From assembly GCF_002072105.2 (NCBI RefSeq), contig NZ_MTBC01000006.1, positions 62,001-126,000 on the forward strand: a DNA stretch of 64,000 nucleotides, written 5' to 3'. The position numbers and the translations under genes were made by a program. Positions 9,737 through 20,124 of this stretch are shown piece by piece. This DNA comes from Croceivirga radicis. Its GTDB lineage: Bacteria > Bacteroidota > Bacteroidia > Flavobacteriales > Flavobacteriaceae. The notes beneath the pieces were generated by a model. It did no database searches. It was not told the origin of the DNA and saw nothing but the letters and a program-made list of their open reading frames with translations. The number at the start of each line of letters is the position of its first letter. The stretch's first letter is position 1.

Positions 9737-10975
9737 TTAGTTTAGCCTAAACTCGCTCAATAATTTTATATTGTTAGCTGTATAGGTATATTGATACAAC
9801 ACCCCATCACCTACCATTAAAAGCTGCTCTTCTAAAGGGATAACATCAAAAGTAACTATGTCTTTGAAATGATTTAATTGCGGCAGATCGGGCACCCTAG
9901 AGGTATCATATACTTTTAATCCAGACGCACCATCACAAATAAATAGCTGATTTCCCTTTATTCCTAAGCCATAGGGTTCATCCATAGGGTACATTACTTT
10001 TAATTCTGGGGCTTCTATATTGGCTAGGTCTACAATGTAGAGCCCACTTTCTGTTGCACCGCAAAAATTTCCTCCTCTTAAGGTAACATAGGCATAGTTA
10101 TCATCAACCACAACAGGGTCACAAGCCGTACCATGTCTAAACTCTGAAACATAACTAGGCATAGCAGGATCATTAAGATTATAAATGAACATGCCTTGCA
10201 TACTACCTAGGTACAAGTAATCTCCTTTGTTAAAAATGGTTTCTATATCAAACCCAGCATAAATTGGATTCAATTTTTCCGGAGCATTTAAATTAGAAAT
10301 ATTAAAAACGTTGATATTATGACTGTCTACAGCATATAGATATTCATCTACAATCTTAAAACGAGCCAAAGAACCGCCTTGACCAGTATTGCCACCAGAT
10401 TGGTTAGCAATAGCATCTGCTTCCAAAAAGATATCCGGACCTCCAACCTCTTCTATCTTTCTACGCTCTATTTTAGTTTCCCAACCTATGATATACTGAT
10501 TTTCGTAATCTACCTGTGCATACTCATAAATTTCCGCGATAGGCCAAACCACATTGTTCGGCAAGGCATTCTCTAACCGATTAACTTCTTTAATCTCATC
10601 ACTATTGGAAATATCCAGAACTACCAGGTCTACCACACTGTCTGCATAGAGAAAATTGTCTTTTACCGAAATATCTACATTGCCAGGAATTGTAATGAAA
10701 CCAATTTTAGACGGGTTTTCTGGATTGGAATTATCAATAATATGCACACCTTTGTATTTTTCGTTAATAAAAATATAGTCGTTGTAAGCATAAATCTTAC
10801 CAGACGTTTCCGTAGGTATAGGTGCTGTAACGGTAACACTTGCACGTAATTCCGCTTTGTTAACTAACAACGGAGTTGCAACAATATAATCTGCGTATTC
10901 ACTTTCATCATCATCGTTACAACTAATAAAAAGGGTACTATTAATAAGTACTAGCAAAAACAAGAATCTTTTCAT
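9737..10975 (-). CDS. LVIVD-repeat lipoprotein (beta-propeller-like)
   Basis: 412 residues from the ATG at 10975. The open frame reaches 11062, but the lipoprotein signal (MKRFLFLLVLINSTLFISC, Cys19) fixes the start. The body has repeats of the type 'YAY/DNYIFIN…GVHIIDNSNPENP…' and 'GLYIVDLANIEAP', which match LVIVD repeats that fold as a beta-propeller. It is probably surface or periplasmic. The ligand is unknown. A terminator follows it, and it lies after a polytopic membrane protein from which another hairpin separates it. Confidence 0.85.
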   Translation of the reverse strand: MKRFLFLLVLINSTLFISCNDDDESEYADYIVATPLLVNKAELRASVTVTAPIPTETSGKIYAYNDYIFINEKYKGVHIIDNSNPENPSKIGFITIPGNVDISVKDNFLYADSVVDLVVLDISNSDEIKEVNRLENALPNNVVWPIAEIYEYAQVDYENQYIIGWETKIERRKIEEVGGPDIFLEADAIANQSGGNTGQGGSLARFKIVDEYLYAVDSHNINVFNISNLNAPEKLNPIYAGFDIETIFNKGDYLYLGSMQGMFIYNLNDPAMPSYVSEFRHGTACDPVVVDDNYAYVTLRGGNFCGATESGLYIVDLANIEAPELKVMYPMDEPYGLGIKGNQLFICDGASGLKVYDTSRVPDLPQLNHFKDIVTFDVIPLEEQLLMVGDGVLYQYTYTANNIKLLSEFRLN

Positions 10976-11024
10976 GGCAATGGTTTTTAATTTATTGACT
11001 GTTTGCCAATTAGATGAAGTAGCC

Positions 11025-11069
11025 ACAAAAAAGTTGCGTGCGCACTGCATAAATAGCAACACGCACGCA
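11025..11069 (-). terminator. GC-rich hairpin followed by T run
   Basis: Arms TGCGTGCG (11035-11042) and CGCACGCA (11062-11069) enclose a 19-nt loop. On the minus strand the stem is followed by ACTTTTTTGTG. It lies just after the membrane protein gene and probably terminates it. Confidence 0.6.
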
Positions 11070-11092
11070 CTTCTAAATATATTCTAATTAGT

Positions 11093-11854
11093 TTAAGAGT
11101 TACTTATAAAACCAGATCCCGTTTCAGCACCTTGCTCTGTAAACCCTAAACTATCTTTATACACATAATACATAGGAATCTTTGCGAACATAGCCGTAAA
11201 GTACACTCCCACTATACACAATATTAAACCTAAATTGGCTAGAAAACCACATACTAGAATTAGACCAAAAATGGTTAACCAGTTCTTATTACCCAGCGCA
11301 AAACTTGCCGATACTATTTCTTTTGCACTAAGCTCTTGATTAAAGGCCATAAATACCGGAAACAAAGACACAGGCACCATTACATAGAACATACCCAGAC
11401 CACACGCCAACATTCCCAAGATACTTAATCCTAAGCCATACAAACCTAGTACAAAGGATTTTTGAAGATGTGGTTTTTTAAAATATTTAAAGTATTGCTC
11501 CGCACCCATTTCATCTAGGTCTTTTCGCTTACAGATGTCATAAAAAGAGGCCATTAAACTATTACTTATAGTTAAGACACCTAAGATTAAAATAGGATAA
11601 AGCAGAAAAAAAACAATCATCATACCCACAGGTGGTTCTTCTTGCTGAAAAGCTTGGGGATCTGCCATACCCGTAAGCATGAGTGGTACGTAGATTATTA
11701 AATAAAATGGCATCATACAAACCATCATCAGCAACAAGGTAACCAGACCTTGTACCCAAACTTTTTTAAATAATTCGGTAGACTTACTAAAGATATCGCC
11801 AAAACTAAGTTCTGGACTTCTTGCAATTGCAGCTTTAAGCTGTTCTAAATTCAT
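11093..11854 (-). CDS. Polytopic membrane protein of unknown function
   Basis: 253 residues with about five to six hydrophobic helices (starting near residues 35, 75, 135, 165 and 195) and hydrophilic ends. I do not recognise a catalytic motif. Flavobacterial relatives are, as I recall, sometimes labelled beta-carotene monooxygenase by automatic transfer; I see no iron-binding histidines to support that. The N-terminal MNLEQLKAAIARSPELSFGD suggests a cytosolic start. It is a single gene, divergent from miaB across a 130-nt spacer. Confidence 0.75.
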   Translation of the reverse strand: MNLEQLKAAIARSPELSFGDIFSKSTELFKKVWVQGLVTLLLMMVCMMPFYLIIYVPLMLTGMADPQAFQQEEPPVGMMIVFFLLYPILILGVLTISNSLMASFYDICKRKDLDEMGAEQYFKYFKKPHLQKSFVLGLYGLGLSILGMLACGLGMFYVMVPVSLFPVFMAFNQELSAKEIVSASFALGNKNWLTIFGLILVCGFLANLGLILCIVGVYFTAMFAKIPMYYVYKDSLGFTEQGAETGSGFISNS

Positions 11855-11931
11855 AATTTTAAGTTATTGGTTGATTGTAAATTTAGAGTATAACGTTAAA
11901 TAAAATTAAATCGTCTTAAAAATACTGCCAA

Positions 11932-11964
11932 TTTGTCATTAACTTAGATTTAAATGTATCTTTG
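11932..11964 (+). promoter_or_regulatory. Primary-sigma promoter of the miaB operon
   Basis: A -33 TTTG (11932-11935) and a -7 TATCTTTG (11957-11964) are separated by 21 nt, close to the Bacteroidota consensus TTTG-n19-21-TAnnTTTG. The miaB ATG is 20 nt downstream. Confidence 0.8.
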
Positions 11965-11984
11965 CAGCCCGCAGAAAGTTAAGG

Positions 11985-13445
11985 ATGATGCAAAACGAAA
12001 CGGAAAAAATCATAGACGAGAAAGTTCAAGGCACCACATTAAACCTTGATAACAAAAAGGACAATACTCGTAAATTATATATAGAAAGCTATGGCTGCCA
12101 GATGAATTTCTCGGATAGCGAAATTGTAGCTTCCATTTTAGCCAAAGAAGGCTTTAACACTACGCAAGAATTAGCGGAAGCCGACTTGGTATTGGTAAAT
12201 ACATGTTCTATTAGAGAAAAAGCAGAACAGACCGTACGCAAACGGCTAGAAAAATTTAATGCCGTTAAACGGGTTAACCCTGGAATGAAGGTTGGTGTTC
12301 TAGGCTGCATGGCAGAACGCCTAAAAAGCAAGTTCTTAGAAGAAGAAAAAATCGTAGACATGGTGGTAGGCCCAGACGCCTACAAAGACCTTCCCAACTT
12401 AATACAAGAGATAGATGAAGGAAGAAACGCGGTAAACGTAATCTTGTCCAAGGACGAAACCTATGGCGATGTTGCCCCTGTGCGCCTAAACTCTAATGGC
12501 GTTACCGCTTTTGTTTCTATTACTAGAGGTTGCGACAATATGTGCACTTTCTGTGTAGTACCGTTTACCAGAGGCAGGGAACGTAGCCGTAACCCACAAT
12601 CTATATTAGAAGAAGTAAACGACCTTTGGAACAAGGGCTTTAAGGAAATTACCTTACTTGGTCAAAATGTGGATAGTTATCTGTGGTATGGTGGCGGCCT
12701 AAAAAAAGATTTTGAAAAGGCTACGGACATGCAAAAAGCCACCTCTGTAAACTTTGCCAAATTATTGGAAATGGTAGCCACGGCGCAACCAAAAATGCGT
12801 ATTCGCTTTTCTACGTCCAACCCACAAGACATGACCCTGGATGTTATAGACACCATGGCCAAATTTGAGAACATCTGCAAATACATACACTTACCGGTAC
12901 AAAGTGGTAGCGATAGAATTTTAAAAGAAATGAATCGCTTGCATACCAGACAGGAATATTTTACCCTCATAGATAATATTAAGGCTAGAATTCCAGATTG
13001 TGCCATAAGCCAAGATATGATTACGGGTTTCCCTACAGAAACCGAAGAAGACCACCAAGACACCCTATCCTTAATGGAGTATGTTAAGTACGATTTTGGT
13101 TTTATGTTTGCATATTCTGAAAGACCAGGCACACTTGCCGCAAGAAAACTAGAAGACGACATTCCTGAGGATATAAAGAAACGTAGGCTTACAGAAATAA
13201 TTAACCTTCAACAAGAACATGCCCTTTATAGAACCCAACAACACGTAGGCAAAGTTGAAGAGGTACTTATTGAGGGTACTAGTAAAAAATCTGATGCACA
13301 TTGGATGGGTAGAAATTCGCAAAATACCGTTGTAGTTTTTCCGAAAGAAAATTATAAGGTGGGCGACTTTGTAAACGTAAAAATAAACGATTGTACTTCT
13401 GCCACTTTATTAGGAGAAGCAGTAGAACTATCTAAAAACAACTAA
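11985..13445 (+). CDS. miaB: tRNA-2-methylthio-N6-dimethylallyladenosine synthase MiaB
   Basis: 486 residues. The N-terminal methylthiotransferase domain carries three auxiliary-cluster cysteines (Cys38, Cys74, Cys108). The radical-SAM motif is Cys183-x3-Cys187-x2-Cys190 in [11 protein letters not shown]-terminal TRAM domain ends the protein ([11 protein letters not shown] onward). It adds the methylthio group to i6A37 of tRNAs reading UNN codons. It has a strong promoter upstream and reads into the sigma-54 activator gene, lptE, the TPR gene and secG with gaps of 5 nt or less. Confidence 0.97.
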   Translation: MMQNETEKIIDEKVQGTTLNLDNKKDNTRKLYIESYGCQMNFSDSEIVASILAKEGFNTTQELAEADLVLVNTCSIREKAEQTVRKRLEKFNAVKRVNPGMKVGVLGCMAERLKSKFLEEEKIVDMVVGPDAYKDLPNLIQEIDEGRNAVNVILSKDETYGDVAPVRLNSNGVTAFVSITRGCDNMCTFCVVPFTRGRERSRNPQSILEEVNDLWNKGFKEITLLGQNVDSYLWYGGGLKKDFEKATDMQKATSVNFAKLLEMVATAQPKMRIRFSTSNPQDMTLDVIDTMAKFENICKYIHLPVQSGSDRILKEMNRLHTRQEYFTLIDNIKARIPDCAISQDMITGFPTETEEDHQDTLSLMEYVKYDFGFMFAYSERPGTLAARKLEDDIPEDIKKRRLTEIINLQQEHALYRTQQHVGKVEEVLIEGTSKKSDAHWMGRNSQNTVVVFPKENYKVGDFVNVKINDCTSATLLGEAVELSKNN

Positions 13446-13448
13446 GAA

Positions 13449-14735
13449 TTGGAATCTGTACAAGCCATAAAACAACGCTTTGAACTTATTGGTAATGACC
13501 AAAAGTTTAACCGAGCCCTAGAAAAGGCCATGCAGGTAGCCCCTACGGACATATCCGTATTGGTTACTGGTGAAAGTGGTGTTGGTAAAGAATCTATTCC
13601 TAAAATAATACACTCCTTAAGCCACAGAAAACATGCAAAATATATAGCGGTAAACTGTGGCGCCATACCAGAAGGCACTATAGACAGTGAACTTTTTGGC
13701 CATGAAAAAGGAGCTTTTACAGGCGCTACACAAACACGTAGCGGCTATTTTGAAGTAGCAGATGGCGGTACTATTTTTTTGGATGAAGTAGGAGAATTGC
13801 CCCTTACCACTCAAGTTCGCCTATTACGCGTGTTGGAAAATGGTGAGTTTTTAAAAGTAGGTTCTTCTCAAGTTCAAAAAACAGATGTGCGCATTGTAGC
13901 GGCAACCAACGTTAACATGTTCGATGCCATTAAAAAAGAGAAATTTAGAGAAGACTTATACTATCGTTTAAGTACAGTAGAAATTGGGATACCCCCTTTA
14001 AGAGACCGCCAAGGCGATATTCACCTATTATTTAGAAAATTTGCTTCAGATTTTGGCCAAAAATACAAGATGCCAACTATAAGGTTAACAGATGAAGCAA
14101 TACAACTATTGCAACGCTACCGCTGGCCCGGTAACATTAGGCAGCTAAGAAATATAGCGGAACAAATTTCGGTATTAGAAGAAAACAGAGAAGTTTCTGC
14201 AGCAACTCTAGGTTCTTACCTGCCAGATATGAGCGGCGGCAATTTGCCTGCATTGGTAAACCAACAAAAGAAAGAAAGCGATTTTAGTACGGAACGTGAA
14301 ATCTTATATAAGGTTTTATTTGATATGAAAAGTGACCTGAACGACTTAAAAAAGTTGACCTTGGAGCTAATGAAGGAAAACGATTCCGAAAAAGTTCAGG
14401 AAGAAAACGAAAAGCTTATCCGAAAAATATACGGTAATGAAACCGAAAATTACGATACCGAAGAACACATAACCGAGGTATTACATTTACCAGAGCCTTT
14501 TGAGGAAGAGCATAATACTGTTACGCCAACAAAACCAACAATACCTACTGGGGAAGATAGGTATCATTTTGCAGAAGAAATTGAAGAAGAAGAAACGCTT
14601 TCCCTACAGGACAAAGAGATAGAATTAATTAAAAAATCTCTTGAGCGCAATAATGGCAAACGAAAAGCCGCGGCGGCTGAGCTAGGTATTTCTGAACGCA
14701 CCTTGTACCGTAAAATAAAACAATACGACTTGTAA
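13449..14735 (+). CDS. Sigma-54-dependent transcriptional activator without receiver domain
   Basis: 428 residues. The start is TTG at 13449, 3 nt after miaB; the first ATG (residue 27) would cut into the AAA+ domain. Motifs seen: Walker A GESGVGKE (41-48), GAFTGA sigma-54 loop (88-93), Walker B TIFLDE (108-113), RWPGNIRQLRN, and a C-terminal Fis-type helix-turn-helix (GKRKAAAAELGISERTLYRKI). No N-terminal response-regulator or GAF domain is present, so control by phosphorylation is unlikely. A long acidic linker joins AAA+ and HTH. Two candidate -24/-12 promoters lie in this window. Confidence 0.95.
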   Translation: MESVQAIKQRFELIGNDQKFNRALEKAMQVAPTDISVLVTGESGVGKESIPKIIHSLSHRKHAKYIAVNCGAIPEGTIDSELFGHEKGAFTGATQTRSGYFEVADGGTIFLDEVGELPLTTQVRLLRVLENGEFLKVGSSQVQKTDVRIVAATNVNMFDAIKKEKFREDLYYRLSTVEIGIPPLRDRQGDIHLLFRKFASDFGQKYKMPTIRLTDEAIQLLQRYRWPGNIRQLRNIAEQISVLEENREVSAATLGSYLPDMSGGNLPALVNQQKKESDFSTEREILYKVLFDMKSDLNDLKKLTLELMKENDSEKVQEENEKLIRKIYGNETENYDTEEHITEVLHLPEPFEEEHNTVTPTKPTIPTGEDRYHFAEEIEEEETLSLQDKEIELIKKSLERNNGKRKAAAAELGISERTLYRKIKQYDL

Positions 14736-15259
14736 TGAAACAATTTAAAGTTTTTACTTTTTTATTTAGCATAACCACACTTTTTTTGTTTCAAGGATGT
14801 GGGTTTTATAATTTTTCAGGAGCCAGTACGGGTACTGCAGAGAGTGTTCAAGTAAATTTTTTTCAGAATTACGCGGATCAAACCCCAGGGTCAACAATTG
14901 AGCCAGGATTGGATAATGATTTTACCAATGCATTACAAGACCTGATCACCAATTTAACCAGTTTAAATTTAACCGGCAGCAATGGCGATTTGTTATATGA
15001 AGGCGAAATTGTAGAGTACCGTGTTTCACCAATGTCTGCAACCGCCAACCAGACAGCCGCACAAAACAGGCTAACCATTAGTGTTAATGTTCGGTTTTAC
15101 AATAAGACCAAAGAAGATTCGGATTTTGAAAGACGCTTTTCTTTCTTTTATGATTACCCAGGCACCTCTTTACTACAAAATGTAAAGACCGAAGCCCATG
15201 AAGTAATTTTTGAACGAATAACACAAGATATTTTTAACGCATCACTTGCAGACTGGTAA
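14735..15259 (+). CDS. lptE: LptE-family LPS assembly lipoprotein
   Basis: 174 residues. A lipoprotein signal ends LFQGC with Cys22, followed by GFYNFSGAS, the typical start of the Bacteroidota LptE group. LptE plugs the LptD barrel that inserts LPS in the outer membrane. Its start codon shares one base with the stop of the sigma-54 activator, so translation is probably coupled. The family is reliable by start pattern, length and synteny with secG; strong divergence from proteobacterial LptE is normal. Confidence 0.85.
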   Translation: MKQFKVFTFLFSITTLFLFQGCGFYNFSGASTGTAESVQVNFFQNYADQTPGSTIEPGLDNDFTNALQDLITNLTSLNLTGSNGDLLYEGEIVEYRVSPMSATANQTAAQNRLTISVNVRFYNKTKEDSDFERRFSFFYDYPGTSLLQNVKTEAHEVIFERITQDIFNASLADW

Positions 15260-15262
15260 TAG

Positions 15263-16234
15263 ATGAACGTTACAGAATTCATATCCATTTTACAAGATGC
15301 CAATAGCATTATTTCGCCTCAGCAAACCAGAGAGCTAGAAGAAATGCTAGAGGAATATCCATATTTTCAAGCTGCAAGAGCCTTGCATTTAAAAGGGCTT
15401 AAAAATTTAGAATCGTACAAATACAACAATGCCCTAAAAGTTACAGCGGCCCATACCACGGATCGTGAAGTTTTATTCGATTACATTACTTCAGCGTCTT
15501 TTGAGAATAATGAAATTGCCAACACCATTCTAGGCAGAACAACAACATTAAACGATAAAGAAACGTTTTCTGAGGAAATTGAACCAAATCCAGACACCAA
15601 AACTTTTATAGAAGGCACGGAAGAAGACCCGTTACCCAGAAACATCAAAGAGGCCGAAGAAATTCTAAACCCAGCCTTGTTCAACCAAAAAGAGCCTTCC
15701 CTAGAACCTAGTAGCAGCACAGAGCAGCAAGATCCACCTCAAGAAATTGAAAAAATACAAGCCCAAGAAAATGCAAAAAAAAGGTTAGGCCTGGGAAAGC
15801 CTTTGCAATTTTCAAAAACAGAAAAACATAGTTTTACGGAATGGCTTCAATTGAGCACGCTTGCCAAGCAAAAATTACCGCAAGCAGAAAAGGAACCTAC
15901 ACAAGAACCTCCTATCGAAATAACTAAAAAAGATGCCGAGGTTATTGATCTTGAGAAAAAGAAAAAATTTGACTTGTTGGATAAATTCATAACTACCAAT
16001 CCCAAAATTGTTCCCAATCAAGAACTGATGAAAAAGGTAGTAATTAACGATACGCAAAAAGCAGACACCGCAGAATTAGCAACAGAAACCTTGGCCAAAG
16101 TATATTTGGAACAAAAAAAATATAAGAAAGCAATACAAGCTTATAAGATATTGAGTTTGAAATATCCAGAAAAAAGTGGTTTCTTTGCCGACCAAATTCG
16201 AGCAGTAAAGCAGCTGCAGAAAGAAAAGAATTAA
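15263..16234 (+). CDS. TPR-containing protein of unknown function
   Basis: 323 residues. An N-terminal helical domain (ISPQQTRELEEMLEEYPYF, then hairpin helices), a low-complexity Glu/Pro-rich middle (about 115-235) and a C-terminal TPR-like pair (ETLAKVYLEQKKYKKAIQAY) are visible. No signal peptide, so cytosolic. It lies 3 nt after lptE and 5 nt before secG in one operon. I recall the same gene between lptE and secG in other flavobacteria, but its job is not known to me. Confidence 0.75.
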   Translation: MNVTEFISILQDANSIISPQQTRELEEMLEEYPYFQAARALHLKGLKNLESYKYNNALKVTAAHTTDREVLFDYITSASFENNEIANTILGRTTTLNDKETFSEEIEPNPDTKTFIEGTEEDPLPRNIKEAEEILNPALFNQKEPSLEPSSSTEQQDPPQEIEKIQAQENAKKRLGLGKPLQFSKTEKHSFTEWLQLSTLAKQKLPQAEKEPTQEPPIEITKKDAEVIDLEKKKKFDLLDKFITTNPKIVPNQELMKKVVINDTQKADTAELATETLAKVYLEQKKYKKAIQAYKILSLKYPEKSGFFADQIRAVKQLQKEKN

Positions 16235-16239
16235 AAAAC

Positions 16240-16593
16240 ATGAGTACGTTTACTATTTTTTTAGGCCTTATCATAATCGTTTCTTTATTATTGATATTGG
16301 TCATAATGGTACAAAACCCTAAGGGTGGTGGTTTGTCTTCATCTTTTGGAGGTGGAACACAAGTTGTTGGCGGTGTTAAGAAAACAGGGGACTTTTTAGA
16401 TAAAAGTACTTGGACTTTAGCCGTGCTTTTAATCGTATTGATTTTATTATCCAATCTTTCATTGAATGGAGGGTTTGGAGCAGCAGAATCCAAAGTATTA
16501 CAAGGAACCGATATTGAAACTACCGTTCCAGAAGAAGTACCTGCAGAGGTGCCTGCACCTGTAGAAAGCACTACCACAGATACAATACAGTAG
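16240..16593 (+). CDS. secG: Preprotein translocase subunit SecG
   Basis: 117 residues. Two transmembrane helices (about 3-22 and 55-75) flank the conserved cytoplasmic loop NPKGGGLSSSFGGG. SecG assists SecYE translocation. The C-terminal tail is acidic and rich in Val, Pro and Ala (PEEVPAEVPAPVES), longer than the E. coli pattern but common in Bacteroidota. Last gene of the miaB operon; a strong terminator follows. Confidence 0.95.
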   Translation: MSTFTIFLGLIIIVSLLLILVIMVQNPKGGGLSSSFGGGTQVVGGVKKTGDFLDKSTWTLAVLLIVLILLSNLSLNGGFGAAESKVLQGTDIETTVPEEVPAEVPAPVESTTTDTIQ

Positions 16594-16617
16594 TAGCATC
16601 TACAGTTTAAAAATTAC

Positions 16618-16651
16618 AATGCCAGCTTGTATATGACAAGCTGGCATTTTT
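16618..16651 (+). terminator. Rho-independent terminator of the miaB-secG operon
   Basis: Perfect 13-bp arms (16618-16630 with 16636-16648), loop ATATG, followed by a T run. Confidence 0.92.
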
Positions 16652-16679
16652 GTTTCTACAAATTGTCAGTTTTTATGTC

Positions 16680-16695
16680 TTGGCATAATTTCTGC
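16680..16695 (+). promoter_or_regulatory. Candidate sigma-54 (-24/-12) promoter of groESL
   Basis: TTGGCATAATTTCTGC has GG at 16682-16683 and GC at 16694-16695, the 12-nt spacing of -24/-12 promoters (consensus TGGCAcg-n4-TTGCw). The -24 half fits well; the -12 half has CTGC for TTGC. The groES ATG is 47 nt downstream. No good TAnnTTTG box was seen in this gap. Confidence 0.5.
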
Positions 16696-16742
16696 CACTT
16701 GCTATCCGTAATATTAAAAACTAATACCTAAAAATTCATAAA

Positions 16743-17021
16743 ATGGCGAACGTTAATATTAAACCATTAGCAGACAGGGTTCTTATAGAACCAATGGCAG
16801 CCGAGACCAAAACGGCTTCTGGAATTATTATTCCCGATACTGCCAAGGAAAAACCTCAAAAAGGTAAAGTTGTAGCTGTAGGTCCTGGAACAAAAGACGA
16901 GGACATAACAGTAAAAGTTGGAGACACCGTGCTTTATGGAAAATATGCCGGAACCGATTTGAAATTAGATGGCGTTGACTATTTAATTATGAGAGAGAGT
17001 GACATTCTTGCAATTGTCTAA
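16743..17021 (+). CDS. groES: Co-chaperonin GroES
   Basis: 92 residues, full length for the family. It begins with [12 protein letters not shown], carries the mobile loop ([19 protein letters not shown], about 21-39) and ends with the usual [14 protein letters not shown]. It caps the GroEL folding chamber. groEL follows 75 nt downstream, so the two form the standard operon behind the candidate -24/-12 promoter. Confidence 0.98.
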   Translation: MANVNIKPLADRVLIEPMAAETKTASGIIIPDTAKEKPQKGKVVAVGPGTKDEDITVKVGDTVLYGKYAGTDLKLDGVDYLIMRESDILAIV

Positions 17022-17075
17022 CCCTTTCTAACCACAAAAAAAAGAAACAATTAAGTTATAATTTAACCTAATTAA

Positions 17076-18728
<1,653 letters not shown>

Positions 18729-18756
18729 TCTCACATCAACTAATAATTAATTAAAA

Positions 18757-18788
18757 ACCCCATGTTGCTAGCAACATGGGTTTTTTTT
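18757..18788 (+). terminator. Rho-independent terminator of groESL
   Basis: CCCCATGTTGCT is followed by AGCAACATGGGG, giving a near-palindromic stem with a run of T directly after. Confidence 0.93.
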
Positions 18789-18802
18789 AGTAAAGAATGA
18801 TA

Positions 18803-18831
18803 AATAAAATAGAGTCGGTTAAACCGACTCT
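18803..18831 (-). terminator. Hairpin terminating the small basic ORF
   Basis: Arms AGAGTCGG (18811-18818) and CCGACTCT (18824-18831). On the minus strand it is followed by ATTTTATTTAT. A second small inverted repeat (AGATTCCA / TGGAATCT, about 18851-18869) lies between it and the ORF end. Confidence 0.6.
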
Positions 18832-18879
18832 TCCCGTTATTTTTAAAAACAGATTCCATCATGGAATCTAACCACCAAA

Positions 18880-18978
18880 TTACTTCTTCTTGCCAGTAGC
18901 TTGGGTAGTCTTTTGAGCTCTAGCAGCAGGAGCTGCTTTTGCTGGCTGAGACTTTCCTGAAGATTTAGCTTTTGCCAT
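18880..18978 (-). CDS. Small Lys/Ala-rich basic protein (32 aa)
   Basis: 32 residues: it starts MAKAKSSGKSQPAKAAP and ends TGKKK. Composition is Ala, Lys, Ser, Gln, Pro, with no acidic residue, which resembles histone-H1-like tails or very small nucleic-acid-binding proteins. It has an ATG start and a terminator-like hairpin follows it on the same strand. Homology is unknown to me; ribosomal protein THX was considered but the sequence does not match it. Small size means the call rests on composition and the flanking signals. Confidence 0.6.
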   Translation of the reverse strand: MAKAKSSGKSQPAKAAPAARAQKTTQATGKKK

Positions 18979-19040
18979 AATCATTAATTTAAAAACCAAT
19001 ATAAATGTATCTTAAGAAATAATCCGTTGGTCATTTTTAG

Positions 19041-19757
19041 CTAAAGATTAACTAAAAGCATCACTATTGCCATAACTAGCATAATAGCATTTTCTATGAA
19101 AGTTGCCTCTGTCATTGGTAAATTTAATGTTGTACCCAAACAAGCACATTTTATTGCCTTCTTATCCAAGATAGACTTAGTTACACCAACAGTTGTTATA
19201 CCCAATACAATTAAGGTAATTACCAGCCCCAATTGCAACTGAAATCGCATTAAGAACATCAGCCCTAACGCCAGTTCTATAAAAGGGTAAATTTTACCAT
19301 AAACAGGTACCTGCTTTGCCAAGGGATCGTACATGCCAAAACTTTCTGGAAAGCCTTTTAAATCTAGTAGTTTAAAAAAACTAAAAACGATATAAAATAG
19401 CCCCATGAAATCTAACATGGCATTACTCCAGTCCCAACTTTTGTAATTGAGCAAAAAAGCTGCAACAAACAAATAGGCAAATATGAGAAACAAAGGCTTA
19501 AGCTGCTTCCATTTAGATACTACTTCCTCAGGGGCAGCTTCAGGATGAGTTTCGGTTGTACTAGTTACCGTATATTTTTCAGGCAAAACCGATTGTAATT
19601 CTGTGGCAGCTATTACCCGATTAGAGGTAATATTGGCCAAAGAAGTTTCCAAATTTACATCAACCTGGATTACCCCAGAAATAGCAGCTATTTTTTTGGT
19701 CACGGACGCTACACAACCATTGCACGTCATCCCTGTCACCTTAAATTGTTGCTCCAT
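19041..19757 (-). CDS. HMA-domain fused to MauE/DoxX-like membrane domain
   Basis: 238 residues. An N-terminal heavy-metal-associated domain has the metal-binding MTCNGC (Cys12 and Cys15) followed by the usual beta-alpha-beta pattern to about residue 65. After a linker come four predicted helices of a MauE/DoxX-like domain (about 90-235) with a CACLG pair near residue 203. It may move metal or thiol redox equivalents at the inner membrane. Its start codon shares a base with the stop of the upstream HMA gene, so the two are translationally coupled. Confidence 0.85.
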   Translation of the reverse strand: MEQQFKVTGMTCNGCVASVTKKIAAISGVIQVDVNLETSLANITSNRVIAATELQSVLPEKYTVTSTTETHPEAAPEEVVSKWKQLKPLFLIFAYLFVAAFLLNYKSWDWSNAMLDFMGLFYIVFSFFKLLDLKGFPESFGMYDPLAKQVPVYGKIYPFIELALGLMFLMRFQLQLGLVITLIVLGITTVGVTKSILDKKAIKCACLGTTLNLPMTEATFIENAIMLVMAIVMLLVNL

Positions 19758-20116
19758 TAGTCGTGATGCTTAGAATCGTCTGTATTGTCTTCGCGGTACT
19801 TACAGCATGGATGTATCTTGGCATATGCCTCTTCTGTTGCCTTCAACTCTTTACTATCATGGCCTACCGCGGCAATAGCAGATTTAATTTCCATGCTATT
19901 GGTTTTGCGCTCATCTATTATCAAAGACAATTCATGCGTAGGAATGTCCCAAGAGGCATATTTTACGCCTTTTACGTTTAAACAAGCCTTTTCTATACGA
20001 GCTTTACACATGCCACATTTACCGTTGACCTCAAAATTCAACTTTTTGTTCTTGTCTTGCGCTGTTGCGGTAAGCGCCATTAACGCTACTCCTAAAAATA
20101 AAATAAGTTTTTTCAT
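19757..20116 (-). CDS. Secreted heavy-metal-associated (HMA) domain protein
   Basis: 119 residues. A signal peptide (MKKLILFLGVALMALTATAQ, about 1-20) exports it. The HMA fold carries CGMC (metal-binding cysteines) and a second Cys-His cluster, HPCCKY, near the C-terminus, followed by an Asp/His-rich tail. This is consistent with a periplasmic copper or other soft-metal carrier. It lies 8 nt after the TonB receptor and overlaps the HMA-MauE gene. Confidence 0.85.
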   Translation of the reverse strand: MKKLILFLGVALMALTATAQDKNKKLNFEVNGKCGMCKARIEKACLNVKGVKYASWDIPTHELSLIIDERKTNSMEIKSAIAAVGHDSKELKATEEAYAKIHPCCKYREDNTDDSKHHD

Positions 20117-20124
20117 CGTATTGT

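Noticed and set aside
13442-13678. Minus-strand open frames opposite miaB, the sigma-54 activator, groEL and purH
   Set aside because: They mirror strong genes with clear family motifs and show no domain of their own.
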